64,000 bases of DNA from Dickeya aquatica. Lineage in GTDB: Bacteria > Pseudomonadota > Gammaproteobacteria > Enterobacterales > Enterobacteriaceae. Positions within the stretch are counted from its first letter, which is position 1. Each line of letters opens with the position of its first letter. Shown here in pieces: positions 13,357-21,704 of this stretch. The position numbers and the translations under genes are program-made. The stretch lies in contig NZ_LT615367.1 of assembly GCF_900095885.1 (NCBI RefSeq), positions 2,170,001-2,234,000 of the forward strand. Reading direction: 5' to 3'. The notes beneath the pieces were generated by a model, which was not told the origin of the DNA, did no database searches, and worked only from the letters and a program-made list of their open reading frames with translations.

Positions 13357-14580
13357 TCACGGGCACTCGGCGGTTATCTGTACCGTGCTGATGGTGCGGG
13401 CCATAAAGCCGGCTTCGCAATAGCACAGGTAGAATAGCCATAAGCGCCTAAAACGTTCATCAAAGCCCAGCGGCGCTATCTCGGCCCAATGCTGTAGAAA
13501 ACGCGTGCGCCATTCATGCAGGGTGCGGGCATAGTCCAGCCCCATATCATGCAAATTGCGCGTTACCAGGCGGGTATGGCGGGTCATGGTGTTGTTTAAT
13601 ACGGTGATTGAGGGCAGAAAACCACCGGGGAAAATGTAGCGCTGAATGAAGTCCACGCGCCGGCTGTAGCGCGCATAGCGCTGATCGCTGATAGTGATAG
13701 CCTGTAGCGCGAGGCGGCCTCCGGGCTTGAGCCGCTGCTGGCAGTGCTGAAAAAAGACCGGTAAAAAAGCCTTGCCGACAGCTTCAATCATTTCAATCGA
13801 GACGATTTTGTCGTACTGCCCGCTCAGGTCGCGGTAATCCTGACACAATACGGTGATGCGGTCATCAAGCCCTGCCTGCCGCACACGCTCGCAGGTATAC
13901 TCATACTGTGCGTTTGACACGGTTGTGGTCGTGACACGACAGCCATATTCGCGGGCGGCAAAGAGTGCCATTTCGCCCCAGCCGCTGCCAATTTCGAGCA
14001 GATGGTCATGTTCGTTGAGTTGTAACTGCTCGCACAACCGGCGCAGTTTTGCCTGCTGCGCCTGCTCAAGCGTCGCATTTGGGTCGCTATACAGTGCGCT
14101 GGAGTAGAGCATGCTTGGGTCGAGAAAACGTTGATAAAACGCATTACCCAGGTCGTAGTGTGCGGCGATATTGCGGCGGGCCTGATGACGGGTGTTCCGG
14201 TGCAAAAGATGCCGAACTTGCTGAAAGGGCAATAACAGCAGCGAGAAACGGGATTCCAGTGCCGCGATAACCGCGCTGTTTCTAGCCAGTGCCAACAGCG
14301 TTGCGGTCAGGTCTGGGGTGCTCCAGGCTCCATCGAGATAGCTTTCTGCCGCACCTATTCCGCCGCCGAGCAGGCATTGACGATAAAAGACCGGGTTATG
14401 CACCGTAACCTGGGCCTGCAAGGTGGCATGAGGATGACCAAATGCATGCTGAGTTCCATCGGCGTCATCAAGTTGCAGGTAGACATCCCTGAGCTGGCTG
14501 AGCAGGCGAAACATGATGCGACGGGCAGGCGATACTGTGCGCTGGCGTCGCTGTTTGAGTGGGTAAGCCGGGTTATTCAT
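13357..14580 (-). CDS. Cyclopropane-fatty-acid-synthase-like SAM methyltransferase
   Basis: The 407-residue product belongs to the CFA synthase family, which methylates the double bond of membrane phospholipid acyl chains using SAM. Seen: the SAM-binding loop LLEIGSGWGEMALFAA, the family stretch AHYDLGNAFYQRFLDPSMLYSS, and IVSIEMIEAVGKAF. It is the last gene of a six-gene operon and overlaps the DUF1365 gene by 8 bp. Its linkage to an SDR, an FAD oxidoreductase and DUF1365 suggests a modified rather than ordinary cyclopropane product; this is inference. It is not the housekeeping cfa, which is normally a stand-alone gene. Confidence 0.88.
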   Translation of the reverse strand: MNNPAYPLKQRRQRTVSPARRIMFRLLSQLRDVYLQLDDADGTQHAFGHPHATLQAQVTVHNPVFYRQCLLGGGIGAAESYLDGAWSTPDLTATLLALARNSAVIAALESRFSLLLLPFQQVRHLLHRNTRHQARRNIAAHYDLGNAFYQRFLDPSMLYSSALYSDPNATLEQAQQAKLRRLCEQLQLNEHDHLLEIGSGWGEMALFAAREYGCRVTTTTVSNAQYEYTCERVRQAGLDDRITVLCQDYRDLSGQYDKIVSIEMIEAVGKAFLPVFFQHCQQRLKPGGRLALQAITISDQRYARYSRRVDFIQRYIFPGGFLPSITVLNNTMTRHTRLVTRNLHDMGLDYARTLHEWRTRFLQHWAEIAPLGFDERFRRLWLFYLCYCEAGFMARTISTVQITAECP

Positions 14581-15364
14581 GGTGTTTTCTCTTGGAAGAT
14601 GGATGCGCGTAAACAGGAACCTTCTTGAGCCACAGGCGCAGCGCCTGCCAGTAAATGGCCAGCGCGGTTTTCAGCGTCATCATCGGCAGACGGCGTATGT
14701 GCTGGTAGAGTGAGCGGCGTGTCAGCATGACGCGCCGCAATTGTAATGTGGCATCCAGCACTTTTGCGTGATCCGGCCGGGCGGTTGTCAGGGGCGATGC
14801 GGCAGTGCCGTCGCTGGCCAACGATGACTTGATACGGTGATGATTTTCAATGTGAACCCTGAGCGAGGCACCCGGCGCGGTAAACTGCCAGTGGTAATCC
14901 ATCTCCAGCGGGTTAAACGGTGAGACGTGAAAACATTTGGCCTGGGGTTCGGGGTGGTCTGCGGGGATGGCATACACATGGCGTTCATTCCACGGTGTGT
15001 TGCGTACCTCGGCCAGCAACCAGCGGAGCTGGCCTGCCTCATCATGGCAGTAGTAAAAATTGACCGGGTTGAAATGGAATCCGCAATAGCGTAACTGACA
15101 GAGTAAATAGACTTTACCGTGCAGCGTTTCGCCGGTCAGTGCCGTTAAGCGCCGCAGTGCTGCCTGCCGGAGATCACCACCGTCCAGATAATCATCCGGC
15201 TGGAAAGAAGCCAATGCGGCGCGGCGTGAGGCAATCCCTACCGTTTTCAAGAGTGCCAGCTCGTCAAGGTCGAGCAGTAGCATGAAAATTGGATAGGTAA
15301 AGTCATGGGCTTTGGGCGAAAAGCGGCGATGGCGTAACCAGCCGGTGTAGAGCGCGCTGTTCAT
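14573..15364 (-). CDS. DUF1365 domain-containing protein
   Basis: The 263-residue protein is of the DUF1365 family, which is typically found between an FAD oxidoreductase gene and a CFA-like gene. Recognisable stretches are HRRFSPKAHDFTYPIFMLLLDLDEL, LCQLRYCGFHFNPVNFYYC and KCFHVSPFNPLEMDY, the last two being the conserved core. No catalytic mechanism is established. Its 4 bp overlap with the upstream FAD gene and 8 bp overlap with the downstream methyltransferase gene show tight co-expression, so a role in the same lipid-modification path is likely. Confidence 0.87.
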   Translation of the reverse strand: MNSALYTGWLRHRRFSPKAHDFTYPIFMLLLDLDELALLKTVGIASRRAALASFQPDDYLDGGDLRQAALRRLTALTGETLHGKVYLLCQLRYCGFHFNPVNFYYCHDEAGQLRWLLAEVRNTPWNERHVYAIPADHPEPQAKCFHVSPFNPLEMDYHWQFTAPGASLRVHIENHHRIKSSLASDGTAASPLTTARPDHAKVLDATLQLRRVMLTRRSLYQHIRRLPMMTLKTALAIYWQALRLWLKKVPVYAHPSSKRKHHE

Positions 15365-16650
15365 GCCACCTCCGTGCCGCCGGTAAGTCGTTTGTTCAGC
15401 GTGGTGACGACATCCAGCGCGCTGCGAACCCCATCCTCATGAAAGCCGTTATACCAGTAAGCACCACAGTACCAGGTATGGTGGCGGCCACTGATTTCAC
15501 GCCGCCGCCGCTGCGCCATCAGGCTTTCAGGGCTAAATACCGGGTGATGATAGGTAAAGCGGCGCAGTACCTGTTGCTCATCGATTGGTCTGCTCGGGTT
15601 AAGGGTGACGCAAAAGGTATGGGGAGTCGATGCCGGTAATCCTTGCAGGATGTTCATGTTATAGGTCACACATGCGTGAGTTTGTTCCTCTTCCAGGCTA
15701 GCGCCAGCAAGGCGGTAATTCCAGCTCGCCCATGCTTTGCGCCGACACGGCAGCCAGCTTGTGTCGGTGTGCAACACCACCTCGTTTGCCTGATAAGGCA
15801 GATGGCTCAAAATGTGCCGCTCGGTTGGGGTGGCATCCTTAAGTAAGGACAGTGCCTGATCGGCATGACATGCGAAGATGACCTCGTCAAAAAACTCACT
15901 GCCCCGAGCCGATAACACGCGCACCGCGACCGGTGAGCGCCACACACCCACGACAGGGGTTCTGCACAAAAACGTCATGCGGCTATTTAACTGCTGTTGC
16001 ATTCGGCGGATGTATTCGCGTGAGCCGCCGGGTATCACATACCACTGCGGGCGACGGGTGATATCAAGTAAACCGTGGTGATTAAAAAAACGCAGAAACA
16101 GCCGCAGAGAGAAGCGGCGCATGTCGGCCATAGATGCAGACCAAATGGCGGCCCCCATGGGTAAAATATAGTGACGGGCAAAATAATCGTTAAATTTTTC
16201 ATGCACCAGCAAATCACCTAATGTCAGGTCGTTGTCCGGGCGTTTTGTCAGGTAGCGTTTGCAGCAGCGGTTAAAGCGCAAAATATCCGATAATAAGCGC
16301 CAGAATCGGGGGTTGAACCAGTTGCGTTTTTGGGCAAACAGTGAAGAGAGCGTATGTCCATTGTACTCAAGGCCACTGGCCTGATTGTGAACGGAAAAGC
16401 TCATTTGTGTTTTTTGGCCTTGCAGATTGAGTTCATTCAGCAGGCTGATAAACCGCGGATAGGTGCGGTCGTTATAGACAATGAAGCCGGTGTCGATAGC
16501 GTAGGTACGCCCGTCGAGCGGGACATCAACCGTCGCCGTGTGCCCGCCGAGATAGTCGTTAGCTTCAAATAGCGTGACCTGATGTTGATCCGCCAGTTTC
16601 CAGGCGCAGGTCATCCCTGCAATACCACTGCCGATAATGGCTATCTTCAT
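15361..16650 (-). CDS. FAD-dependent amine-oxidase-like oxidoreductase
   Basis: The 429-residue flavoprotein starts with the Rossmann dinucleotide-binding motif IAIIGSGIAGMTCAW and the partner acidic residue in TLFEANDYLGGHTATV, typical of the NAD(P)-binding/amine-oxidase superfamily that includes desaturases. Inside the operon it is the probable redox enzyme acting on acyl chains. It overlaps the SDR gene upstream and the DUF1365 gene downstream by 4 bp each. The substrate cannot be read from sequence. Confidence 0.87.
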   Translation of the reverse strand: MKIAIIGSGIAGMTCAWKLADQHQVTLFEANDYLGGHTATVDVPLDGRTYAIDTGFIVYNDRTYPRFISLLNELNLQGQKTQMSFSVHNQASGLEYNGHTLSSLFAQKRNWFNPRFWRLLSDILRFNRCCKRYLTKRPDNDLTLGDLLVHEKFNDYFARHYILPMGAAIWSASMADMRRFSLRLFLRFFNHHGLLDITRRPQWYVIPGGSREYIRRMQQQLNSRMTFLCRTPVVGVWRSPVAVRVLSARGSEFFDEVIFACHADQALSLLKDATPTERHILSHLPYQANEVVLHTDTSWLPCRRKAWASWNYRLAGASLEEEQTHACVTYNMNILQGLPASTPHTFCVTLNPSRPIDEQQVLRRFTYHHPVFSPESLMAQRRRREISGRHHTWYCGAYWYNGFHEDGVRSALDVVTTLNKRLTGGTEVA

Positions 16651-17366
16651 GGTCTCACCAGTCGTTGTGTAATACGTTGTTGTAGTGATAGTGGTAGCCG
16701 GGCAACCATACCGAGCAACCAGGCAAACACCGCAGGAAAGCGAATGTCGTCACGTCCGGCCGCGATACCGCGGCGAATGGCGCGTGAGGCGGCCTGTACG
16801 CTGACTTGCATGGGCATCGGGAAGTCGTTGCGTTGAGTGAGCGGCGTATCGACAAACCCTGGCATCACCAGCGTGACGCCGATACCGCGAACGTGCAGAT
16901 CAAGGCGCAGGCTTTGGGTGAAATACGCCAGTGCGGCTTTAGAAGCTCCATAGGCTTGCGCTCGTGGTAGTGCGACCAACCCGGCGAGAGAGCCGATGAC
17001 AACAATACGTGCACCGGCCTGTAGCTGGGGCAACAGAGTCTCGAGACAATAGACCGGCCCGAACAGATTGGTGGCGAACACGCGCGTTATCTTATCGACC
17101 TCTATCTGGCCGTGCTCAAGGTATTCGCAGGTTCCGGCATTGAGGATCACCAGATCGCACGGTGTCTCGGCCAAATAATGGCGGGTTTGCGCTAACTGGC
17201 TGACATCAAAAACCCGGGTGTGAATTTGACGCCCCGGTGAGTCGAGCGTGGCCAGCGCCTGAGCGTTACGGCCACAGGCTATGACCTCCCAGCCGTCGTC
17301 AGCGTAATCGCCCGCCAGTTGTTTGCCAATGCCGGAGCTGGCACCGGTAATCAGAACGCGTTTCAT
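16647..17366 (-). CDS. Short-chain dehydrogenase/reductase
   Basis: The 239-residue SDR has the coenzyme motif TGASSGIGKQL, the NAG motif in ILNAGTCEYLEHG, and the catalytic YGASK (Tyr and Lys). I chose the ATG at 17366, which overlaps the upstream gene's stop by 4 bp (ATGA) and gives a normal SDR start (MKRVLITGASS); the frame runs to 17465 but the extra 33 residues overlap the upstream gene and are implausible. It is part of the MerR-led operon. The natural substrate is unknown. Confidence 0.87.
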   Translation of the reverse strand: MKRVLITGASSGIGKQLAGDYADDGWEVIACGRNAQALATLDSPGRQIHTRVFDVSQLAQTRHYLAETPCDLVILNAGTCEYLEHGQIEVDKITRVFATNLFGPVYCLETLLPQLQAGARIVVIGSLAGLVALPRAQAYGASKAALAYFTQSLRLDLHVRGIGVTLVMPGFVDTPLTQRNDFPMPMQVSVQAASRAIRRGIAAGRDDIRFPAVFAWLLGMVARLPLSLQQRITQRLVRP

Positions 17367-17797
17367 GGGGCGAGCCTCGTTTTCAGAAAGTGGATACCCT
17401 GCCTGAGAAGCGGCAGCTGTTCGTACAGCAATGCGCCCATGTCGTAGAAATCGTGCTGAAAACACACCCGTTCGTGCTTAAATTCCAGCCATGAGCACCC
17501 TTGCAGCGTCAGCGCAGCCCCGCGCCGCAAGCGAGGGTGAGCATAGTCCATTCGCCACAATAAGGTAGCGTGCTGGTCATCACTGAGAATGTGGTGTACG
17601 TCAAAGTGGCAATAGCGGGTGCGTTTCACTAAACCATTAAAGTAATCGCAAAGTTGCACCAGACCGCGGTGTTCACCTAGCGGGTCGTGCAACACCACAT
17701 CCTGATGATAGAAATCCGCCAGTTGTGCGGGCGTGCAGATATCAAGCTGGCGATAAAACCCGATAATCCTTTGCAGAGCATGGGGCGTGGTGGTCAT
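17363..17797 (-). CDS. Nuclear transport factor 2-like (SnoaL-type) protein
   Basis: The 144-residue product has the NTF2/SnoaL cone fold pattern: an N-terminal helix (ALQRIIGFYRQLDICTPAQLADFY), then HQDVVLHDPLGEHRG and later DYAHPRLRRG and GCSWLEF. Such proteins are binding or lyase-like scaffolds. It is the second gene of the operon, overlapping the MerR gene and the SDR gene by 4 bp each. NTF2-like genes accompany this SDR/FAD/DUF1365/CFA set in other Proteobacteria, as recalled from family knowledge. Confidence 0.82.
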   Translation of the reverse strand: MTTTPHALQRIIGFYRQLDICTPAQLADFYHQDVVLHDPLGEHRGLVQLCDYFNGLVKRTRYCHFDVHHILSDDQHATLLWRMDYAHPRLRRGAALTLQGCSWLEFKHERVCFQHDFYDMGALLYEQLPLLRQGIHFLKTRLAP

Positions 17798-18543
17798 GCG
17801 GCCTCCCGCTGGCTCAGAATGACAAGCTCAATATGCCGGCCATCGTCAAGCCACTGTTGATGCTGACGATGCTGGCCGGGGGAAAGGGGTTGCGCATTGA
17901 CCAGCAGCCAATGGCAACCGGATACCAATTCTGGCCTGGGGCAGGTCAGCGATTGGGGGATGACGCTACAGCGCAGCGAGGAGGGCGTGCGGCGCAATGC
18001 CTCGAGCCAAATCTCGGTGGTGTCCTGAAGTTGCCAGCCTGCGATGATAGTATCCTGACCGGCACGCTTGCGTGCACCTTCAAGGCAAAATGCGCTATAG
18101 CTGATAATGACACTGTCAAGCAGGTGGTGAAGTGTCTGAATCGTTTCCTGGCTGCTGGTCAGCCGCGCACGCAGCGGGCGCAGTATCTGATCAACCAGAT
18201 ACTCTCGCGGGTATTCGCGCCCGGCGTCATAAAGCAGGTTGCGCAGGCGTGACAGCTCTCCTGCCTGTAACGACGCCAGCAAGATATCCTGCAAATCGGT
18301 ATTGCCGCGCCCCATATTGACGGACTGCCCCTCCAGCAGGCGTTTAATCTGACCTATCGGCACGCCTCTTTTGATCCACGAGAGAATAACGCCCACTTCC
18401 AGCAAGTCGGCATCATCATAAAGGCGATGGCCGCCTTCGGTACGTTTAGGGCTTAACAGTCCGTAGCGTCGCTGCCAGGCGCGCAATGTGACTGCGTTAA
18501 CGCCGCAGCGGGCTGAAAATTCACTGATACTGTAAGTGGCCAT
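17794..18543 (-). CDS. MerR-family transcriptional regulator (MlrA/BluR-like)
   Basis: The 249-residue regulator begins with the MerR winged helix (YSISEFSARCGVNAVTLRAWQRRYGLL, then GHRLYDDADL) and has a C-terminal domain like that of E. coli BluR/MlrA (AFCLEGARKRAGQDTIIAGWQLQDT). The domain resembles the cobalamin-binding fold of LitR/CarH light regulators, but I do not see a clear B12-binding histidine motif. It heads the six-gene operon. Three TGTAYAA repeats lie just upstream and are the likely operator, suggesting autoregulation. Confidence 0.87.
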   Translation of the reverse strand: MATYSISEFSARCGVNAVTLRAWQRRYGLLSPKRTEGGHRLYDDADLLEVGVILSWIKRGVPIGQIKRLLEGQSVNMGRGNTDLQDILLASLQAGELSRLRNLLYDAGREYPREYLVDQILRPLRARLTSSQETIQTLHHLLDSVIISYSAFCLEGARKRAGQDTIIAGWQLQDTTEIWLEALRRTPSSLRCSVIPQSLTCPRPELVSGCHWLLVNAQPLSPGQHRQHQQWLDDGRHIELVILSQREAA

Positions 18544-18587
18544 AACGTGTTGTACCTTCGGTGGTGTTACCGATTAAACCTTAGTCA

Positions 18588-18623
18588 ATTGTACAAAGTT
18601 ATACAAATTTTAATTTTTGTACA
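18588..18623 (-). promoter_or_regulatory. Likely MerR operator: three TGTAYAA direct repeats
   Basis: Read on the minus strand the region contains TGTACAA, TGTATAA and TGTACAA in the same orientation, 45-80 bp upstream of the MerR start. TGTACA-type half sites suit MerR-like dimers. The assignment to this regulator is inference from position. Confidence 0.55.
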
Positions 18624-18803
18624 GCTTTGCCGTTATCGCGAAGTCATCGGGGAAAAACCGCCGGGGATTAGCCGGGGGTGTGCATTATTGCACCTTAAAA
18701 TTCATACGCTTGGCGTTTCCCTGACATTTGGGGGATTTAGGGTATAGTGTTAAGAGGGGATGGAATAACATCAGAATAATGCGTGGATCAGGAGAACAGA
18801 AAA

Positions 18804-19376
18804 ATGGCTAATAGCATGATAAAACGGGGGTTATGTGGTTTGTTGCTGGCAATGCCGCTGGCGGGGCTGGCAGACCAGAACCCGGATTTAATTGCCGGTT
18901 ATACCTCTCAGCAACTGGCAGATGCGTTGCCCCCTGCAGTCGATGGCTTAAAGCGCCGTGGAGTGGAAGCTGATGCCAAGGCGCACTCGGTTCAGGCCGA
19001 ATATGTGGATACCGCGACCCGGCGCAAGGCGCTGGTGACGATTTATACGTTGCCTTCTTCAACCGACAAAGTCTCGGTTGCCAGCAGTGACAGTGACCTG
19101 GATGCGGTGATAGCCAGTTCAGAAAAAGAGATGTTACGCCAGCGTATTCGCCCGGAGAAAAAAGAGCTGGTGGCGGACGGTTCGCCGAAGTTTCGCTGCC
19201 TGCTCACATTGCTAAACGATCAGGTGGTGCATTCGCTGTGTGCCGCAGTGGTGAAAGGTCGCGTGGTGGAGATTCAACCGGTCACCCTGGTGGATAACAA
19301 GCAGTTTGCACCCGCCCAGCAGCGTCAGGCTGACATGGTACTGGCGATTGGTAAAAGCCTGCTGGCAGGCAAATAA
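18804..19376 (+). CDS. Secreted protein of unknown function
   Basis: The 190-residue product has a clear signal peptide (MIKRGLCGLLLAMPLAGLADQ) and so is probably periplasmic. The mature part is hydrophilic, with two cysteines in FRCLLTLLNDQVVHSLCAAV that could form a disulfide. I do not recognise the family. The ATG at 18804 is chosen for the AGGAG 10 bases upstream. It is transcribed away from the MerR operon; a terminator follows about 95 bp after the stop. Confidence 0.75.
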   Translation: MANSMIKRGLCGLLLAMPLAGLADQNPDLIAGYTSQQLADALPPAVDGLKRRGVEADAKAHSVQAEYVDTATRRKALVTIYTLPSSTDKVSVASSDSDLDAVIASSEKEMLRQRIRPEKKELVADGSPKFRCLLTLLNDQVVHSLCAAVVKGRVVEIQPVTLVDNKQFAPAQQRQADMVLAIGKSLLAGK

Positions 19377-19471
19377 CATTGCATTGACCACTACGCGTTG
19401 ACGACCACAGGGCTAACCGACGCTGACTCATCACACGCAGTTGGGGTGTGGTCGTCCCGCGGCGCGTACTC

Positions 19472-19497
19472 CCGGCATTGTTTGCCGGTTTTTTTTG
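19472..19497 (+). terminator. Rho-independent terminator
   Basis: CCGGCA and TGCCGG pair around TTGTT, followed by eight T residues. It closes the transcript of the secreted-protein gene. Confidence 0.8.
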
Positions 19498-19556
19498 CCT
19501 TAATTTGAATGAAAAAAATCATCAATGATCTAAATTAAGCATAATATTGGTTAATG

Positions 19557-19572
19557 TGTGATTCAGATCACC
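19557..19572. promoter_or_regulatory. CRP-like site upstream of the chemoreceptor gene
   Basis: TGTGATTCAGATCACC matches the CRP consensus TGTGA-N6-TCACA except for the last base. It lies about 92 bp before the chemoreceptor start, a place where CRP activation is common. Confidence 0.6.
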
Positions 19573-19663
19573 TTGCTTTGCTAAAAGAAACGCATTTCTA
19601 TCCGATAAGCCAACAGTAGGCTTCGTTGTGTTGCCGTTTGTTTCACCTGTTGGAGATGCAAGG

Positions 19664-21607
19664 ATGAGTGTGTTTGGACATTACGTGAAAAATCTCAAGA
19701 TAGCTCACAAACTGTATGGTGGATTTGGCATTGTACTGCTGCTGGTGATGCTGGCATCCGTATTCAGTTCGGTTCGCTTTTTTACTATTCGGGATTTGTA
19801 CATAAAAAGTGACATCATGAACGACATGGGGGATTTTATCGATCTCACCCGGATAGCCCGGATAAAATTCACCTATACGCTCAGTAATGACAATCTGACC
19901 AACCTGAATAAGTACCTTGATCAAGCGCGTCAGCTTAATGACAAAGCCAAAGCACTCGGCTGGGATGCTGATTATCAGCAAGATCTTGACAAGGTCACTC
20001 AGGATTTTACTGACTATACCAATCAGTTAGAGCGCATTAAGACCAGCGCGCAGTCAGTCAGTGCGGTCGTGCGTGAACAAGCGGCGCTTGCGCCACTGGA
20101 CGGGCTGGATGAGGCGTTTTATGACACCCTAAGCGATCCGGCGCTATTACGGCAGTATCATCAAACCAGCGTACGTTACCTGCAACTGGTTGACAGCGCC
20201 CACCAGTTACAGAAAGAAAACAGTGAAGCGGCCTTCAAGGCGATGCAAGAGGCGTATGCGGCGGCGAAAAAAGCGTTTGATGACCTGAATGCGCAGTTTC
20301 CGCTGCAAGAGCGCAGCCGTATCAGTGAACTGGGTAGCCGAATTGAGCGCTATAACCAGAACAGTGTGAAATATAACGACAGCATCACACAGTTAAGGAG
20401 TGCGGATTCGGCGCTCAGGGCAACCGGCGATAAGCTCATTAGTGATATCACGGTTGTACTCAATAAAATTGCCGCGCGTAACAACGTGGTGATTAATGAT
20501 GCCGTGGTGCAGACCGTTATTTTTGGCCTGGCGGCAATGGTGTTGGGCTTGCTGATTGCCTGGTCGGTCACTCGCCAGATAACCCGCCCGCTGATTGCCA
20601 ATCTGAAACTGGCAGAGCAGATTGCCGGGGGCGACTTGACCACCACAGTGGAGGTCGCGCGGCATGATGAATTGGGGCAACTGACGCAAGCGATGATGGT
20701 GATGACAGACCGGTTGCGTCAGTTGATTGCCGATATTCGCCACAGTGTCTATAGCGTGGCCAGTGCAGCCTCACAAATTGCAACTGGCAATCATGATCTC
20801 TCCTCGCGTACAGAACAACAGTCCTCGGCGATTGTGCAAACGGCTGCCAGTATTGAGCAACTGACATCGACGGTGAAAAACAACGCGGAAAATGCCCGTC
20901 ATGCCCGTCACATTGCCGAGCAGGCCTCTGCCAATGCCGATCGCGGTGGCGAGATTATTCATAAAGTTATTCAGACGATGACAGAGATTTCTGGCAGTTC
21001 GAAAAAGATTTCCGACATTACTACCGTCATTAACGGCATTGCCTTTCAGACCAATATTCTGGCGCTCAACGCGGCCGTTGAAGCGGCGCGTGCCGGTGAA
21101 CAGGGGCGTGGCTTTGCGGTCGTTGCCGGTGAAGTCCGTAATTTGGCACAGCGCAGCGCCCAGGCGGCCAAAGAGATAGAGAGCCTGATTTCGGAGTCAG
21201 CGAACCGGGTCAATACCGGCACTGTATTTGTCTCGGATGCGGGCAATGCGATGGATGAGCTGATGACATCGGTGAAACGGGTGCACGATATCATGGGGGA
21301 AATCGCCTCCGCGTCTGATGAGCAGAGCCGCGGGATTAGCCAGATTGGTGCTGCCGTGGCAGAGATGGACACCACCACGCAACAGAATGCGGCGATGGTG
21401 CAACAGTCCTCGGCAGCCGCACAGGCTCTGGAGGAAGAGGCCGCGATGCTCTCGCAACGGGTGGCGGTCTTCCGCTTATCCCAACAGGATGAAGCCGGAT
21501 CCGCCGCCGCATCGCATCGCGTGGCATCCACGGCCCGACCTGCATCGCTAGCGCAGACTCACACCATCACTCATCGGCAAGATAAAGATAACTGGTCATC
21601 GTTTTAA
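19664..21607 (+). CDS. Transmembrane methyl-accepting chemotaxis protein
   Basis: The 647-residue receptor has a first membrane helix ([19 protein letters not shown]), a periplasmic all-helical region of about 240 residues long enough for an HBM-type bimodular sensor, a second helix ([18 protein letters not shown]), a HAMP domain ([18 protein letters not shown]) and the signalling hairpin ([34 protein letters not shown]). It ends in NWSSF, close to the NWETF pentapeptide that tethers CheR and CheB. The ATG at 19664 has TGGAG and AAGG upstream. HBM receptors in other genera sense organic acids; the ligand here is unknown. Confidence 0.92.
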   Translation: MSVFGHYVKNLKIAHKLYGGFGIVLLLVMLASVFSSVRFFTIRDLYIKSDIMNDMGDFIDLTRIARIKFTYTLSNDNLTNLNKYLDQARQLNDKAKALGWDADYQQDLDKVTQDFTDYTNQLERIKTSAQSVSAVVREQAALAPLDGLDEAFYDTLSDPALLRQYHQTSVRYLQLVDSAHQLQKENSEAAFKAMQEAYAAAKKAFDDLNAQFPLQERSRISELGSRIERYNQNSVKYNDSITQLRSADSALRATGDKLISDITVVLNKIAARNNVVINDAVVQTVIFGLAAMVLGLLIAWSVTRQITRPLIANLKLAEQIAGGDLTTTVEVARHDELGQLTQAMMVMTDRLRQLIADIRHSVYSVASAASQIATGNHDLSSRTEQQSSAIVQTAASIEQLTSTVKNNAENARHARHIAEQASANADRGGEIIHKVIQTMTEISGSSKKISDITTVINGIAFQTNILALNAAVEAARAGEQGRGFAVVAGEVRNLAQRSAQAAKEIESLISESANRVNTGTVFVSDAGNAMDELMTSVKRVHDIMGEIASASDEQSRGISQIGAAVAEMDTTTQQNAAMVQQSSAAAQALEEEAAMLSQRVAVFRLSQQDEAGSAAASHRVASTARPASLAQTHTITHRQDKDNWSSF

Positions 21608-21661
21608 ACCGGGCTTCAGGCAACGCGCAGTTGCCGTGTGACTGGCGAGTGTCTGAATAGC

Positions 21662-21690
21662 AAACCGGCAGCAGATGCCGCCGGTTTTTA
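21662..21690 (+). terminator. Terminator after the chemoreceptor gene
   Basis: AAACCGGC pairs with GCCGGTTT and is followed by further T residues; it lies in the gap between the convergent chemoreceptor and PTS genes. Confidence 0.7.
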
Positions 21691-21704
21691 CCCTCGAGTC
21701 AGGG

